A stretch of DNA of 64,000 bases from Psychrobacter sp. APC 3281 (GTDB lineage Bacteria; Pseudomonadota; Gammaproteobacteria; Pseudomonadales; Moraxellaceae), in the NCBI RefSeq assembly GCF_030407815.1, contig NZ_JASDCS010000010.1:1-64000 (forward strand), read 5' to 3'. The translations under genes were made by a program, and so were the position numbers. Of this stretch, positions 1-9,330 are shown piece by piece. Position 1 is the stretch's first letter. The number at the start of each line of letters is the position of its first letter. The notes below the pieces were generated by a model. The model searched no databases and was not told the DNA's origin. It saw only the letters and a list, made by a program, of their open reading frames with translations.

Positions 1-53
1 GTGAAGGCGGCCGTACTGTAGGCGCTGGTGTTGTTGCTAACGTATTGAACTAA
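1..53 (+). CDS. tuf: Elongation factor Tu, C-terminal end (partial)
   Basis: The first 17 codons of the window, in the frame beginning at base 3, read EGGRTVGAGVVANVLN followed by TAA. This is the invariant C-terminal strand of EF-Tu (REGGRTVGAGVV in the family). EF-Tu delivers aminoacyl-tRNA to the ribosome. Only the tail is present, so it cannot be said whether this is the str-operon copy (tufA) or a second copy (tufB). A strong terminator follows within 40 bases. Confidence 0.93.
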   Translation, partial: EGGRTVGAGVVANVLN

Positions 54-90
54 GATTTAAGTCTCAGTAATGAGCTTATGAGTTAGTCAT

Positions 91-126
91 AAAAAAGGCC
101 ATCCTATTTAGGGTGGCCTTTTTTTG
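91..126 (+). terminator. Rho-independent terminator of tuf
   Basis: An A-tract, the arm GGCCATCC, the loop TATTTA, the arm GGGTGGCC and a run of seven T form a stem with one wobble pair and a U-tract. It ends the tuf transcript before the tRNA-Trp promoter. Confidence 0.9.
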
Positions 127-335
127 TGGAGGGAAGTGAAACATTACTAAAATAGAATAAGAGCTTTAGCGAAATAATAACTCACGATATGTGAGATAGA
201 GATAATTATTTGTTAGATAGCATATTGTAATCTACGCCATAGCTTGTTATATTGTCGCTGCACTTAACGCTAGCAGTTATTTTAGATTGCAGTAGTGCAA
301 AATCAGGTAAAATTAATAATTTTACCGTCAAGGGC
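127..335. other. Intergenic region, tuf terminator to tRNA-Trp promoter
   Basis: No convincing gene is seen. A short minus-strand reading frame here runs through the tRNA and its promoter and is not credible. The only signals are the terminator to the left and the promoter to the right. Confidence 0.6.
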
Positions 336-363
336 TTGCATTCTATGCTAAATATTGTATAAT
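336..363 (+). promoter_or_regulatory. Sigma-70 promoter of tRNA-Trp
   Basis: TTGCAT at 336-341 and a perfect TATAAT at 358-363 are separated by 16 bases. The -10 box ends 18 bases before the mature tRNA 5' end. Because no terminator is visible between the tRNA and secE, this promoter may also feed secE-nusG. Confidence 0.8.
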
Positions 364-381
364 GCTGTCCTTTACACCCAT

Positions 382-457
382 AGGCGATTGGCTCAATTGG
401 TAGAGCATCGGTCTCCAAAACCGAGGGTTGTAGGTTCGAGTCCTACATCGCCTGCCA
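382..457 (+). tRNA. trnW: tRNA-Trp (anticodon CCA)
   Basis: A complete cloverleaf can be folded by eye: acceptor AGGCGAT pairs with ATCGCCT, the anticodon stem TCGGT (408-412) pairs with ACCGA (420-424), and the loop CTCCAAA places anticodon CCA at 415-417. The T arm is GTAGG-TTCGAGT-CCTAC, followed by discriminator G. The 3' CCA at 455-457 is encoded. A tRNA-Trp just before secE-nusG is a common gammaproteobacterial arrangement. Confidence 0.97.
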
Positions 458-508
458 TCTTCTTATCACATCTTTGTTGTACCCCACCATCTCCGAAGCG
501 AGTTCTTT

Positions 509-994
509 ATGAGCAATGATCAAGATAACCTCGAGACTAAGTTATCTGATGCCAAGGCGGTTGCTGGTGGAATGCTGTCTAAAAATAAGCATGTTTCAGC
601 TAGCGGTACTACTGCTGTTGAAGTGGCTAAGACTGGCTCAATAAAAGATTTGATTTTGTGGCTACTTGCCGCAGCTGTATTAATCGGTGCGACTCTAGTA
701 AATCAATACTTACCAGGCTATTGGCAACCTGCCAACGATGTCTGGGTACGTATTGGTATTATTGTCGCACTTGTTGTATTTGCATTAGTCTGTTTGGCGC
801 TAACGCATCAAGGCCGTGCTTTTAAAATATTGCTAAAAGACGCTGCCGTTGAGCTTCGCCGAGTGACATGGCCAGGTAAAGACGAAACCTTTCAATATAC
901 ATGGCAAGTGATTGTTGTGATTGCGATTGCTGGTTTCTTTATTTGGTTATTGGATAACTTTTTTAATTGGTTCGTTGGTATCTTCATCGGTTAA
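509..994 (+). CDS. secE: Preprotein translocase subunit SecE
   Basis: SecE clamps SecY in the SecYEG channel of the inner membrane. The 161-residue protein has a polar N-terminus of about 45 residues and three hydrophobic segments near residues 48-70, 76-98 and 128-160, the three-helix form of E. coli rather than the single-helix form. The family signature is seen as ELRRVTWPGKDETFQYT before the last helix. The polar N-terminal extension is longer than in E. coli (127 residues). The Shine-Dalgarno sequence is weak (GCGAG). nusG follows after about 70 bases, as in most bacteria. Confidence 0.96.
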   Translation: MSNDQDNLETKLSDAKAVAGGMLSKNKHVSASGTTAVEVAKTGSIKDLILWLLAAAVLIGATLVNQYLPGYWQPANDVWVRIGIIVALVVFALVCLALTHQGRAFKILLKDAAVELRRVTWPGKDETFQYTWQVIVVIAIAGFFIWLLDNFFNWFVGIFIG

Positions 995-1065
995 TAGCAC
1001 GTATTAGTGACTATTAGCGAGACATTTACTCATAACAACTTATTTATAATGATCAGGAGCGTGAT

Positions 1066-1596
1066 ATGCGTTGGTATATTGTCCAAGCGTTTTCAGGATA
1101 TGAAAAACAAGTACAACGTTCATTAACTGATCGTATTAATCGTAGTGACTTTGCTGAGTCATTCGGCGATGTATTGGTTCCTACTGAAGAAGTCGTCGAA
1201 ATGAAAGACGGCAAAAAACGTAAGAGTGAGCGCAAGTTCTTTCCTGGATATGTATTGATCCAAATGGAAATGAACGATAATACTTGGCACATTGTAAAAG
1301 ATTGCCCACGTATTATGGGCTTCATCGGTGGTACGCCTGAGATGCCTGCACCGATTACGCAAGTAGAAGCTGATCGCATTTTAAACCGTTTGAACCAGAC
1401 TGAAACTGACCCACGTCCTAAGACTCTATTTGAGCCGGGCGAAGAGTTGTTGGTTATCGATGGTCCATTTACTGACTTTAAAGGGTTGGTAGAAAAAGTG
1501 GATTATGAGAAGTCTAAACTACATCTAACGGTAAACGTATTTAATCGACCTACACAGGTTGAGCTTGAATTTAGTAAAGTTGAAAAACTGGACTAA
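1066..1596 (+). CDS. nusG: Transcription termination/antitermination protein NusG
   Basis: NusG binds RNA polymerase through its N-terminal NGN domain and links it to Rho or the ribosome through the C-terminal KOW domain. The 176-residue protein starts with [17 protein letters not shown], the classic NGN start, and has the KOW motif near residues 126-150 ([20 protein letters not shown]). Length matches the family (about 180). AGGAG at 1055-1059 lies six bases before the ATG. It is co-oriented with secE and the L11 operon. Confidence 0.98.
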   Translation: MRWYIVQAFSGYEKQVQRSLTDRINRSDFAESFGDVLVPTEEVVEMKDGKKRKSERKFFPGYVLIQMEMNDNTWHIVKDCPRIMGFIGGTPEMPAPITQVEADRILNRLNQTETDPRPKTLFEPGEELLVIDGPFTDFKGLVEKVDYEKSKLHLTVNVFNRPTQVELEFSKVEKLD

Positions 1597-1609
1597 ATTA
1601 GCAAAAAAT

Positions 1610-1683
1610 TCATCAACCGGGGAGCTGTTAGTCAATTAGGTATATACCACGTTGATTTGGCGCTATTACCCATTTAGGAGAGT
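1610..1683 (+). promoter_or_regulatory. Probable L1-binding translational operator of rplK-rplA
   Basis: The gap between nusG and rplK contains CCGGGGAGCTG and, further on, a second purine-rich block just before the rplK ribosome binding site. In enterobacteria L1 represses its own operon by binding a stem-loop with GGGAG-type sequence here. The fold was not computed, so the call rests on position and sequence resemblance only. Confidence 0.35.
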
Positions 1684-1686
1684 ATC

Positions 1687-2118
1687 ATGGCTAAGAAGAT
1701 TGATGGTTACATCAAACTGCAAGTGCCTGCAGGCAAAGCAAATCCTTCACCACCTATTGGTCCAGCTTTGGGTCAAAAAGGCGTGAACATCATGGCGTTC
1801 TGTAAAGAATTTAATGCTGCGACCTCAGGCCAAGAGCCAGGTCTACCGATCCCAACTGAGATCACAGTATACAGTGACAAATCTTTTACCTTCATCATGA
1901 AGTCACCACCAGCTGCATACTTACTACGTAAGGCTTCTGGTATTGCTAAAGGTTCAGGTACACCGAACACTGCTAAAGTTGGTAAAGTTGACCGTGCACA
2001 ACTAGAAGACATCGTTAAGACTAAAAATGCAGATTTAACTGCTGCTGATCTTGACGCTGCTGTCCGTACCATCGCTGGTACTGCACGTTCAATGGGTATT
2101 ACCGTGGAGGGTGTATAA
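1687..2118 (+). CDS. rplK: 50S ribosomal protein L11
   Basis: L11 forms the stalk base of the large subunit with 23S rRNA and is needed for GTPase factor action and RelA activation. The 143 residues match the family length. Visible landmarks are [20 protein letters not shown] at the N-terminus (its proline-rich linker included), [19 protein letters not shown], and the C-terminal RNA-binding domain ending [19 protein letters not shown] precedes the ATG. The stop codon overlaps the rplA start by one base (TAATG), which indicates translational coupling. Confidence 0.98.
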   Translation: MAKKIDGYIKLQVPAGKANPSPPIGPALGQKGVNIMAFCKEFNAATSGQEPGLPIPTEITVYSDKSFTFIMKSPPAAYLLRKASGIAKGSGTPNTAKVGKVDRAQLEDIVKTKNADLTAADLDAAVRTIAGTARSMGITVEGV

Positions 2119-2819
2119 TGTCTAAGCTAACCAAACGTCAAAAAGAAATTCAAAGCCGTATTGATAACGAAAAACAATACACTATTGAAGAAGCGGTTCA
2201 AATCCTAAACGATTTGCCAGCGCTAAAGTTCAAAGAGTCTATCGATATCGCAGTAAACTTGGGCGTTGACCCACGTAAATCTGACCAAGTAGTTCGTGGC
2301 GCAACCAACCTACCTGCTGGTACTGGTAAAACCAAACGCGTTGCTGTATTTGCTCAAGGCGCTGCTGCTGAAGCCGCTAAAGAAGCTGGTGCGGACATCG
2401 TTGGTTTTGAAGACCTAGCAGAGCAAATCAAAGCCGGTAACATGGACTTTGATGTTGTTATCGCAGCTCCAGATGCTATGCGTGTTGTTGGTCAATTAGG
2501 TACTATCCTAGGCCCACGTGGTCTAATGCCTAACCCTAAAGTTGGTACGGTAACGCCAAACGTTGCTGAAGCTGTGACTAATGCGAAAGCTGGTCAGGCT
2601 CAGTACCGTGTTGATAAAGCTGGTATCATCCATGCAACTATCGGCCAAGTTGGTTTCACTGCTGATCAAATCGAGCAAAACGCGCAAGCGATTCTTTCTG
2701 ATCTAAAGCGTGCTAAGCCTGCTACTTCTAAAGGTACTTTCATTAAGAAAATCACCTTGTCTAGCACGATGGGTCCAGGTCTAACGATCGATGCTGTTCC
2801 TTATCGTACTGCTAAATAA
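2118..2819 (+). CDS. rplA: 50S ribosomal protein L1
   Basis: L1 builds the mobile L1 stalk that moves deacylated tRNA out of the E site, and in many bacteria represses the rplK-rplA mRNA. The 233 residues match the family. Signature: [19 protein letters not shown] near residues 137-155. The start overlaps the rplK stop by one base. No clear terminator follows, so read-through into rplJL is possible. Confidence 0.98.
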   Translation: MSKLTKRQKEIQSRIDNEKQYTIEEAVQILNDLPALKFKESIDIAVNLGVDPRKSDQVVRGATNLPAGTGKTKRVAVFAQGAAAEAAKEAGADIVGFEDLAEQIKAGNMDFDVVIAAPDAMRVVGQLGTILGPRGLMPNPKVGTVTPNVAEAVTNAKAGQAQYRVDKAGIIHATIGQVGFTADQIEQNAQAILSDLKRAKPATSKGTFIKKITLSSTMGPGLTIDAVPYRTAK

Positions 2820-3276
2820 TTAAAGTTTTTATCTTCAAATATTTTGAATGATAAACACAAACAGTTTTTAAAGAATTAGGTCAGCGTAGTATTTGCTACG
2901 CTGTCTAAGACCGTAGGTAGAGAGTAGTTTAAAGTCATATTTAGCGATCTTCGGATAGTTGCTTATGATAATAAGTCACTTTTGTTAATCGACGACAGAT
3001 GAAAATCTTAGTTGTCCTACGCAGACGGTGGCCCACACAGTTTAAGACACGAGCGAATAGGGCGATAGGATTATTTATAATCTTCAAACTATTACTCAAC
3101 GTCATTCTGATAACGGTGCCGTAATCAGTCGTTGCCAGTAGATGCTTTTTTTATTAATTGAATCCGCTGGTAATGTGTCGTATCAAGTCAGTCTTAGCTT
3201 ACAGTTTGAGCGCATAAAAACCTTGTTTTTGGCACTTTTATTATAAGTCGATTGATAAGATTAAAGGAGTCAACTT
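2820..3276 (+). promoter_or_regulatory. rplA-rplJ spacer with probable L10 leader RNA
   Basis: This 457-base gene-free spacer contains a perfect 7-bp hairpin at 2883-2902 (AGCGTAG, six-base loop, CTACGCT), a structured-looking stretch near 3020-3060 with AGACGGTGGCCCAC, and a weak hairpin around 3069-3082. In gammaproteobacteria the long rplJ leader binds the L10-(L12)4 complex for autogenous control. The position and length fit, but the fold was not computed. A TATAAT at 3076-3081 lacks a matching -35 box, so no promoter is claimed. Confidence 0.4.
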
Positions 3277-3804
3277 ATGGCATTAACGCTAGAACAAAAA
3301 CAACAAGTTGTGGCTGAAGTGTCTGAAGTTGCTGCTAATGCTTACTCAGCAGTAGCTGCCGAATATCACGGTATTGGTGTTGCACAGCTTACTAAGCTGC
3401 GCGAACAAGCTCGTGATAAAGGTGTTGTTTTGAAAGTGGTAAAAAATACACTAGCAAAACGCGCTTTTGAAGGCACTAAGTTTGAGAGCATGTCAGACCG
3501 TATGACTGGTCCACTACTTTTGGCTTTCTCTATGGAAGATTTGGGATCTGCTGCTCGAGTCGTTTTCGACTTCAGCAAAGATAACAAAGCTTTAGAGACC
3601 AAATTAGTATCAGTCGGTGGTGAAGTTTATGGTCCAGAAGAGCTAGAGAGCGTATCGAAGCTACCAACTCGCGACGAAGCAATCTCTATCTTGATGGCTA
3701 CTATGAATGCACCAGTGACCAAGCTTGTCCAGACTATGAACGCTGTTCCTGGCAAGTTCGTTCGCACTGTAGCGGCAATCAAAGACGCAAAAGAAGCTGC
3801 TTAA
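3277..3804 (+). CDS. rplJ: 50S ribosomal protein L10
   Basis: L10 anchors the L7/L12 dimers to the ribosomal stalk and, in complex with them, represses its own mRNA. The 175 residues compare with 165 in E. coli. Landmarks: MALTLEQKQQVVAEVSEVA at the start, then YHGIGVAQLTKLREQARDKG and VVKNTLAKRAFEGT. The C-terminal helix (LVQTMNAVPGKFVRTVAAIK) carries L12. A strong AAAGGAG lies eight bases before the ATG. rplL follows after 120 bases without a terminator. Confidence 0.97.
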   Translation: MALTLEQKQQVVAEVSEVAANAYSAVAAEYHGIGVAQLTKLREQARDKGVVLKVVKNTLAKRAFEGTKFESMSDRMTGPLLLAFSMEDLGSAARVVFDFSKDNKALETKLVSVGGEVYGPEELESVSKLPTRDEAISILMATMNAPVTKLVQTMNAVPGKFVRTVAAIKDAKEAA

Positions 3805-3924
3805 TTGCTTGTTTTAACGTAACTTTAACATCGCTAATTTTGGTTGCATTTTATTGTCACATTAGGCAAGCAATCAAGGCGATATTAGAATCAATTAATT
3901 TTTATCAGATAACGGAGAGTTCTC

Positions 3925-4296
3925 ATGGCACTATCTAAAGATGACGTGTTAAATGCAATCGCTGAAATGTCAGTAATGGATATCGTTGAGTTAATCAGCG
4001 ACATGGAAGAAAAATTCGGCGTAACAGCTGCTGTTGCTGCTGCACCTGCTGCTGCTGGTCCTGCTGCTGCTGCTGCTGAAGAAAAAGACGAGTTTGACGT
4101 AGTTCTTGCCAGCTTTGGCGAGAAGAAAGTTGGCGTAATTAAAGCCGTACGTGAAGCTACTGGTCTTGGCCTAAAAGAAGCGAAAGATTTGGTTGAAAGC
4201 GCTCCAGCTCCAATCAAAGAAGGCGCATCTAAAGCTGAAGCTGAAGAGTTGAAAAAGAAACTTGAAGAAGCTGGTGCAACTGTTGAACTAAAATAA
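3925..4296 (+). CDS. rplL: 50S ribosomal protein L7/L12
   Basis: L7/L12 is the multicopy stalk protein that recruits translational GTPases. The 123-residue protein has the N-terminal dimerisation helices ([19 protein letters not shown]), an alanine-rich hinge at about residues 35-54 encoded largely by GCT codons, and the C-terminal domain with [27 protein letters not shown] precedes the ATG. A strong terminator follows within 20 bases of the stop. Confidence 0.98.
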   Translation: MALSKDDVLNAIAEMSVMDIVELISDMEEKFGVTAAVAAAPAAAGPAAAAAEEKDEFDVVLASFGEKKVGVIKAVREATGLGLKEAKDLVESAPAPIKEGASKAEAEELKKKLEEAGATVELK

Positions 4297-4311
4297 GTTT
4301 AACACTGTACG

Positions 4312-4352
4312 AAAAAAAAGCTGGTAATGCCTTGCATTGCCAGCTTTTTTTT
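4312..4352 (+). terminator. Terminator or attenuator after rplL
   Basis: AAGCTGGTAATG, a five-base loop and CATTGCCAGCTT form a 12-bp stem with one wobble pair, flanked by A8 and T8. In E. coli the rplL-rpoB gap has a partial attenuator; this one looks like a complete terminator, which suggests rpoBC may depend largely on its own promoter. Confidence 0.92.
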
Positions 4353-5060
4353 ACTATAATTCGTAGCTTGACCTTTTGTGTCTGCCAACATACGTATGCA
4401 ACATCACGGTGGATACCCATCAAAAGGACAGACGATATACATGCAAGCACACATGCCAGTTTTTGAAATCAGTTAATATGAGCTAAACGTCTGTAGATGT
4501 TTGGCATTTTTTTGTGTCTGCATGCTTTCCTATCAACACTATAGTTTATACTGATTCTAAAAGTTATAGTTACCCCGATTATTAATCCTGAAAAAAGCGG
4601 TATTCTTAAAAAAGCTGTTGATCATAAGTTGCCTACTTGGTTTGGCATGACTGTCGATATTTAGTCTTATAGACAGTTTGTATGTGTAGGGAACATAGTT
4701 CGGTAATAAGTAGTCTAGATGGCAAGTGGTATGGATGCAATCTTAATAGACATTATTCCCCAGCAATGTATTTGTAAATTATGCCTGATAGGCAATGCGT
4801 TATAGATTATATAATATTGAATTTTTTGGTTGCAACAGTCATATAACTGATTCACTTACCATGAATTTAGCAAGCAACGATGAGATTAAGTGAAGTGTGC
4901 TAGGTAAGCACTGAAGAGTAAAGTAGTAATTGACAGAAAAGACATGAACTGAACACGAAGACCTGTTTTATATTATCGTTTACGTCGCCACGTTTGCATC
5001 GTATTTATGCATACTGGCCACGCTTTTAATTTGTTTCCACGTTTACTGTAAGGACTCTCG
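4353..5060 (+). other. Long rplL-rpoB intergenic region
   Basis: No gene is credible in these 708 bases; the reading frames are short and lack ribosome binding sites. TTGACA occurs at 4930-4935 and TATAAT at 4810-4815, but neither has a properly spaced partner, so no promoter is called. A weak structure near 4490-4518 ends in seven T. A promoter and leader for rpoB must lie here if the upstream terminator is efficient. Confidence 0.5.
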
Positions 5061-8000
5061 ATGGCATATTCTTATACTGAAAAAAAGCGTATTCGCAAAA
5101 GTTTTGCTGAATTGCCCACTGTAATGGACATTCCCTATTTACTGTCTATTCAAGTAGATTCTTATGAGCAATTTTTGCAAGAGCATAAAAAGCCGAAAGC
5201 TCGTGAGAATACTGGTTTGCAAGCTGCGTATTCCTCTATTTTCCCAATTGAGAGTCACTCTGGTAACGCAGAGCTACAATTTGTTGAGTACTATTTAGGC
5301 ACGCCTGAATTTGATGAGCGTGAGTGTATCTTACGTGGTTCAACGTTTGCTGCGCCTATGCGTGTCAAAATCCGTTTGATTATCAAAGACAAAGACAGCA
5401 AAGACAAAGATAGCAAAGCTGCTATCAAAGATATCCGTGAGCAAAGCGTTTACATGGGCGAGATGCCTTTGATGACGGCTAACGGTACTTTCATTATCAA
5501 TGGTACTGAGCGTGTTATCGTATCTCAGCTACATCGTTCACCTGGTGTGTTCTTTGATCATGATAAAGGTAAGTCGCACTCAAGTGGTAAAGTGCTTTAT
5601 AACGCACGTATCATCCCTTACCGTGGTTCATGGTTAGACTTTGAATTTGATGCAAAAGATTTAGTATTTGCTCGTATTGATCGTCGCCGTAAGCTACTTG
5701 CGTCAATCATCCTACGCGCACTTGGTCTAACAACTTCTGAAATCTTAGATTTATTCTTTGATAAAGTTGCTGTTTATAAAGGCGAAGAGACGTTTGAAAT
5801 TGATTTAGTTGCTGATCGTCTACGTGGCGAAATGGCTCAGTTTGATATCGTATCACCTGAAGGTGACGTTATCGTAGAGCAGGGCAAACGCATCAACGCA
5901 CGCCGTATACGTCAGCTTGAAGAAGCAGGTATGACGAAAATTGCTGTGCCTGATGAGTATCTATACGAGCGTATCTTAGCAGAAGACATCGTCGTTAACG
6001 ACGAAATCATCGCTAAAGCAAACACGCCAATCGACCATGAATTATTGGTTAAATTGAACTCATTTGAAGCCAGTGGTGCCATCAAAGAGTTCAGCATTCT
6101 ATTCACGAATGATATCGACCAAGGTAGTTATATTGCCGATACGCTACGTGCTGATAGTACCTCAAGCCGTGAAGAAGCGTTGATCGAAATCTACAAAGTA
6201 ATGCGTCCAGGTGAGCCACCAACGGTTGAAACTGCTGAGAAACTGTTTGAGAGCATGTTCTTTAATGCAGATCGTTATGACTTATCAAACGTCGGTCGTA
6301 TGAAGTTCAACCGTCGTCTTGGTTTAGAATTTGATAACACTGATGATCCTGATATCCAGCGCGAACGCAGTGTATTGACCAACGATGATATCGTTAACGT
6401 TCTAAAAGAGCTTATCGAGATTCGTAATGGTCGAGGCGATGTCGATGATATTGACCATCTTGGTAACCGTCGTATTCGTTCAGTAGGTGAGATGGCAGAA
6501 AACCAATTCCGTGTTGGTCTAGTACGTGTTGAGCGTGCCGTAAAAGAGCGTTTAAGCTCAGCAGAATCAGACAACTTGTCGCCACAAGATTTGATTAACT
6601 CTAAGCCAGTAGCGGCTGCGGTTAAAGAATTCTTTGGTTCAAGCCAGTTGTCACAGTTTATGGATCAGAACAACCCGTTGTCTGAAGTTACCCATAAGCG
6701 CCGTGTATCAGCGTTAGGACCTGGTGGTCTAACTCGTGAACGTGCAGGCTTTGAAGTACGTGACGTACATGATACCCATTATGGCCGTGTATGTCCTATT
6801 GAGACTCCTGAAGGTCCAAACATTGGTCTAATTAACTCACTAGCAACATTTGCTAAAACCAACAGCTTTGGCTTCTTAGAAACGCCATATCGCCGTGTGG
6901 TTGATGGTAAAGTGACTGACGTTATTGAGTATCTATCAGCAATCGAAGAAGTAGGTACTGTCATTGCACAGGCTGATTCTCCGATGACTGAAGATGGCGC
7001 GTTATCTGATGAGATGGTCAGTGTACGTAGCTATGGTGAATTTGTTCGTATGCCGCCAGAAAAAGTGACGCATATGGATGTATCACCAAGTCAGGTAGTA
7101 TCGGTTGCAGCAGGTCTGATTCCGTTCCTAGAGCATGATGATGCTAACCGTGCCTTGATGGGCTCGAACATGCAGCGTCAGGCTGTTCCTACGCTACGTG
7201 CTGATAAGCCGTTAGTAGGTACTGGTATGGAGCGTCACGTTGCTCGTGACTCTGGTGTTTGTGTTATCGCTAAGCGTGGCGGTGTGATTGAAGATGTTGA
7301 TGCATCACGTATCGTTGTTCGTGTAAACGAAGACGAGATGACTGCTGGTGAAGCGGGTATCGATATCTATAACTTGATCAAATACACGCGCTCTAACCAA
7401 AACACTTGTATCAACCAACGTATCATTGTTAACCAAGGTGACGAGATTGCTTTGGGTGACATCTTGGCTGATGGTCCTTCAACGGATCTTGGTGAGCTAG
7501 CACTAGGCCAGAACATCCGCATCGCATTTATGCCGTGGAATGGTTACAACTTCGAAGATTCAATCTTGTTATCTGAAAAAGTAGTTAAAGAAGATCGTTT
7601 CACTACTATTCATATCCAAGAATTGACTTGTGTGGCTCGTGATACCAAGCTAGGTACAGAAGAGATCACTGCTGATATTCCAAACGTTGGTGAAGCAGCA
7701 TTATCAAGTCTTGATGAAGCAGGTATCGTCTATATCGGTGCTGAAGTTGACGCTGGTGATATCCTAGTTGGTAAAGTGACGCCAAAAGGTGAAACGCAAC
7801 TAACGCCAGAAGAGAAACTACTACGGGCTATCTTTGGCGAAAAAGCGGCTGACGTGAAAGACACTTCACTACGCGTACCAACTTCAAGTAAAGGTACGGT
7901 TATTGATGTACAGGTCTTCACCCGTGATGGCGTTGAAAAAGACGCACGCGCAAGAGCGATTGAAAAATCGCAGCTTGATAGCTATCGCAAAGATTTGAAA

Positions 8001-9179
8001 GAAGAGCTACGTATCTTTGAAGAAGCAGCACGTGGCCGTATTGGTAATCTACTAGATGGCCAAAAAGTCAGCGGCGGCGCTGGTCTAAAAGCTGGTACAG
8101 TTATGGCATTGGCTGATATGAAAGATATGAGCCTTGAGACATTGCTTGATATTCAACCAGTAGAAGAAGAAATCTCTGAGCGTCTAACGCAAATCGCTGA
8201 TTACTTGGTTGATAAGCAAAAAGACATCGATGTGAAGTTTGCTGAGAAAAAACGCAAATTGACTGCTGGTGATGACTTACAACATGGCGTACAAAAAATC
8301 GTTAAAGTATATCTAGCGGTTAAGCGTCGTATTCAGCCTGGTGATAAAATGGCTGGTCGTCATGGTAACAAAGGTGTTGTATCGCGCATCATGCCAGTTG
8401 AAGACATGCCTTATGATGAAAATGGAAATACCGTTGACATCGTATTGAACCCGCTTGGTGTACCATCTCGTATGAACATCGGTCAGGTTCTAGAGACGCA
8501 TTTGGGTATGGCAGCGAAAGGGTTGGGCGAGAAGATTGACGGTATGCTCAAATCTCAAGCAGCAATCAAAGAGCTACGTGACTTCTTGGACAAAATCTAT
8601 AACCAAGTAGGCGGTGAGCAAGTTGATCTTGATAGCTTAAGTGATGATGACATCATGGCGCTAGCAGACAACTTACGTGGCGGTGTACCGATGGGCACAG
8701 CAGTATTTGACGGCGCAAGAGAAAGCCAAGTTAAAGACTTGCTCGAGCTTGCTGGTATGGATCGCGATGGTCAGCAGACGTTATATGATGGTCGTACAGG
8801 TCAGAAGTTTGACCGTAAAGTAACTGTCGGCTACATGTACATGCTTAAGCTTAACCATTTGGTTGATGACAAAATGCATGCGCGTTCAACAGGTTCTTAT
8901 TCTCTAGTGACGCAGCAGCCATTGGGTGGTAAAGCTCAGTTTGGTGGTCAGCGCTTCGGTGAGATGGAAGTGTGGGCACTAGAAGCATACGGCGCGACTT
9001 ACACGTTGCAAGAAATGCTAACGGTGAAGTCGGATGACGTTGAAGGCCGTACTCGTATGTACAAAAACATCGTTGATGGTGAGCAGTATATGGATCCAGG
9101 CATGCCTGAGTCGTTTAACGTACTGACCAAAGAAATCAAATCACTGGGTATTAATATTGAGTTAAAACAAAGCAACTAG
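5061..9179 (+). CDS. rpoB: DNA-directed RNA polymerase subunit beta
   Basis: RpoB is the second-largest core RNA polymerase subunit and forms half of the active-site cleft and the rifampicin pocket. The 1372-residue protein is slightly longer than E. coli RpoB (1342). The rifampicin region begins at about residue 526 with [17 protein letters not shown] and keeps the susceptible Asp, His and Ser residues ([14 protein letters not shown]). The C-terminal region carries [21 protein letters not shown] lysine/aspartate insertion of two exact KDKDS units lies at residues 109-118. TAAGGA lies seven bases before the ATG. rpoC follows after 151 bases. Confidence 0.99.
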   Translation: MAYSYTEKKRIRKSFAELPTVMDIPYLLSIQVDSYEQFLQEHKKPKARENTGLQAAYSSIFPIESHSGNAELQFVEYYLGTPEFDERECILRGSTFAAPMRVKIRLIIKDKDSKDKDSKAAIKDIREQSVYMGEMPLMTANGTFIINGTERVIVSQLHRSPGVFFDHDKGKSHSSGKVLYNARIIPYRGSWLDFEFDAKDLVFARIDRRRKLLASIILRALGLTTSEILDLFFDKVAVYKGEETFEIDLVADRLRGEMAQFDIVSPEGDVIVEQGKRINARRIRQLEEAGMTKIAVPDEYLYERILAEDIVVNDEIIAKANTPIDHELLVKLNSFEASGAIKEFSILFTNDIDQGSYIADTLRADSTSSREEALIEIYKVMRPGEPPTVETAEKLFESMFFNADRYDLSNVGRMKFNRRLGLEFDNTDDPDIQRERSVLTNDDIVNVLKELIEIRNGRGDVDDIDHLGNRRIRSVGEMAENQFRVGLVRVERAVKERLSSAESDNLSPQDLINSKPVAAAVKEFFGSSQLSQFMDQNNPLSEVTHKRRVSALGPGGLTRERAGFEVRDVHDTHYGRVCPIETPEGPNIGLINSLATFAKTNSFGFLETPYRRVVDGKVTDVIEYLSAIEEVGTVIAQADSPMTEDGALSDEMVSVRSYGEFVRMPPEKVTHMDVSPSQVVSVAAGLIPFLEHDDANRALMGSNMQRQAVPTLRADKPLVGTGMERHVARDSGVCVIAKRGGVIEDVDASRIVVRVNEDEMTAGEAGIDIYNLIKYTRSNQNTCINQRIIVNQGDEIALGDILADGPSTDLGELALGQNIRIAFMPWNGYNFEDSILLSEKVVKEDRFTTIHIQELTCVARDTKLGTEEITADIPNVGEAALSSLDEAGIVYIGAEVDAGDILVGKVTPKGETQLTPEEKLLRAIFGEKAADVKDTSLRVPTSSKGTVIDVQVFTRDGVEKDARARAIEKSQLDSYRKDLKEELRIFEEAARGRIGNLLDGQKVSGGAGLKAGTVMALADMKDMSLETLLDIQPVEEEISERLTQIADYLVDKQKDIDVKFAEKKRKLTAGDDLQHGVQKIVKVYLAVKRRIQPGDKMAGRHGNKGVVSRIMPVEDMPYDENGNTVDIVLNPLGVPSRMNIGQVLETHLGMAAKGLGEKIDGMLKSQAAIKELRDFLDKIYNQVGGEQVDLDSLSDDDIMALADNLRGGVPMGTAVFDGARESQVKDLLELAGMDRDGQQTLYDGRTGQKFDRKVTVGYMYMLKLNHLVDDKMHARSTGSYSLVTQQPLGGKAQFGGQRFGEMEVWALEAYGATYTLQEMLTVKSDDVEGRTRMYKNIVDGEQYMDPGMPESFNVLTKEIKSLGINIELKQSN
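5385..5414 (+). repeat. 15-base tandem repeat inside rpoB
   Basis: Two consecutive 15-base units, AAAGACAAAGACAGC and AAAGACAAAGATAGC, differ at one base and encode KDKDS twice. They fall in a region where E. coli has a short surface loop, just before the conserved [15 protein letters not shown]. Confidence 0.9.
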
Positions 9180-9330
9180 CCCGTTGTTTAACTTAGTTGT
9201 CCACTAAAGGCAGTCTGCTTTATTGCTGCTGCTTTTAGTGATTTGTCTCAACCCTATTCATTGCCTTCATTCATCTTATCTGCGTCAATGGTACGCTGTC
9301 AGATGATTATAAAGATAACGGAGAAGCAAC

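Noticed and set aside
206..418. Minus-strand reading frame of 70 codons
   Set aside because: It overlaps the tRNA-Trp gene and its promoter and has no ribosome binding site.
3110..3135. Sequence GATAACGGTGCCGTAAT resembling one after the second fadD (50556-50572)
   Set aside because: A 16 of 17 match is expected by chance a few times in a window of this size, and the contexts differ.
4930..4952. TTGACA box before rpoB
   Set aside because: No TATAAT-like hexamer at 16-18 bases; the nearest AT-rich box is over 30 bases away.
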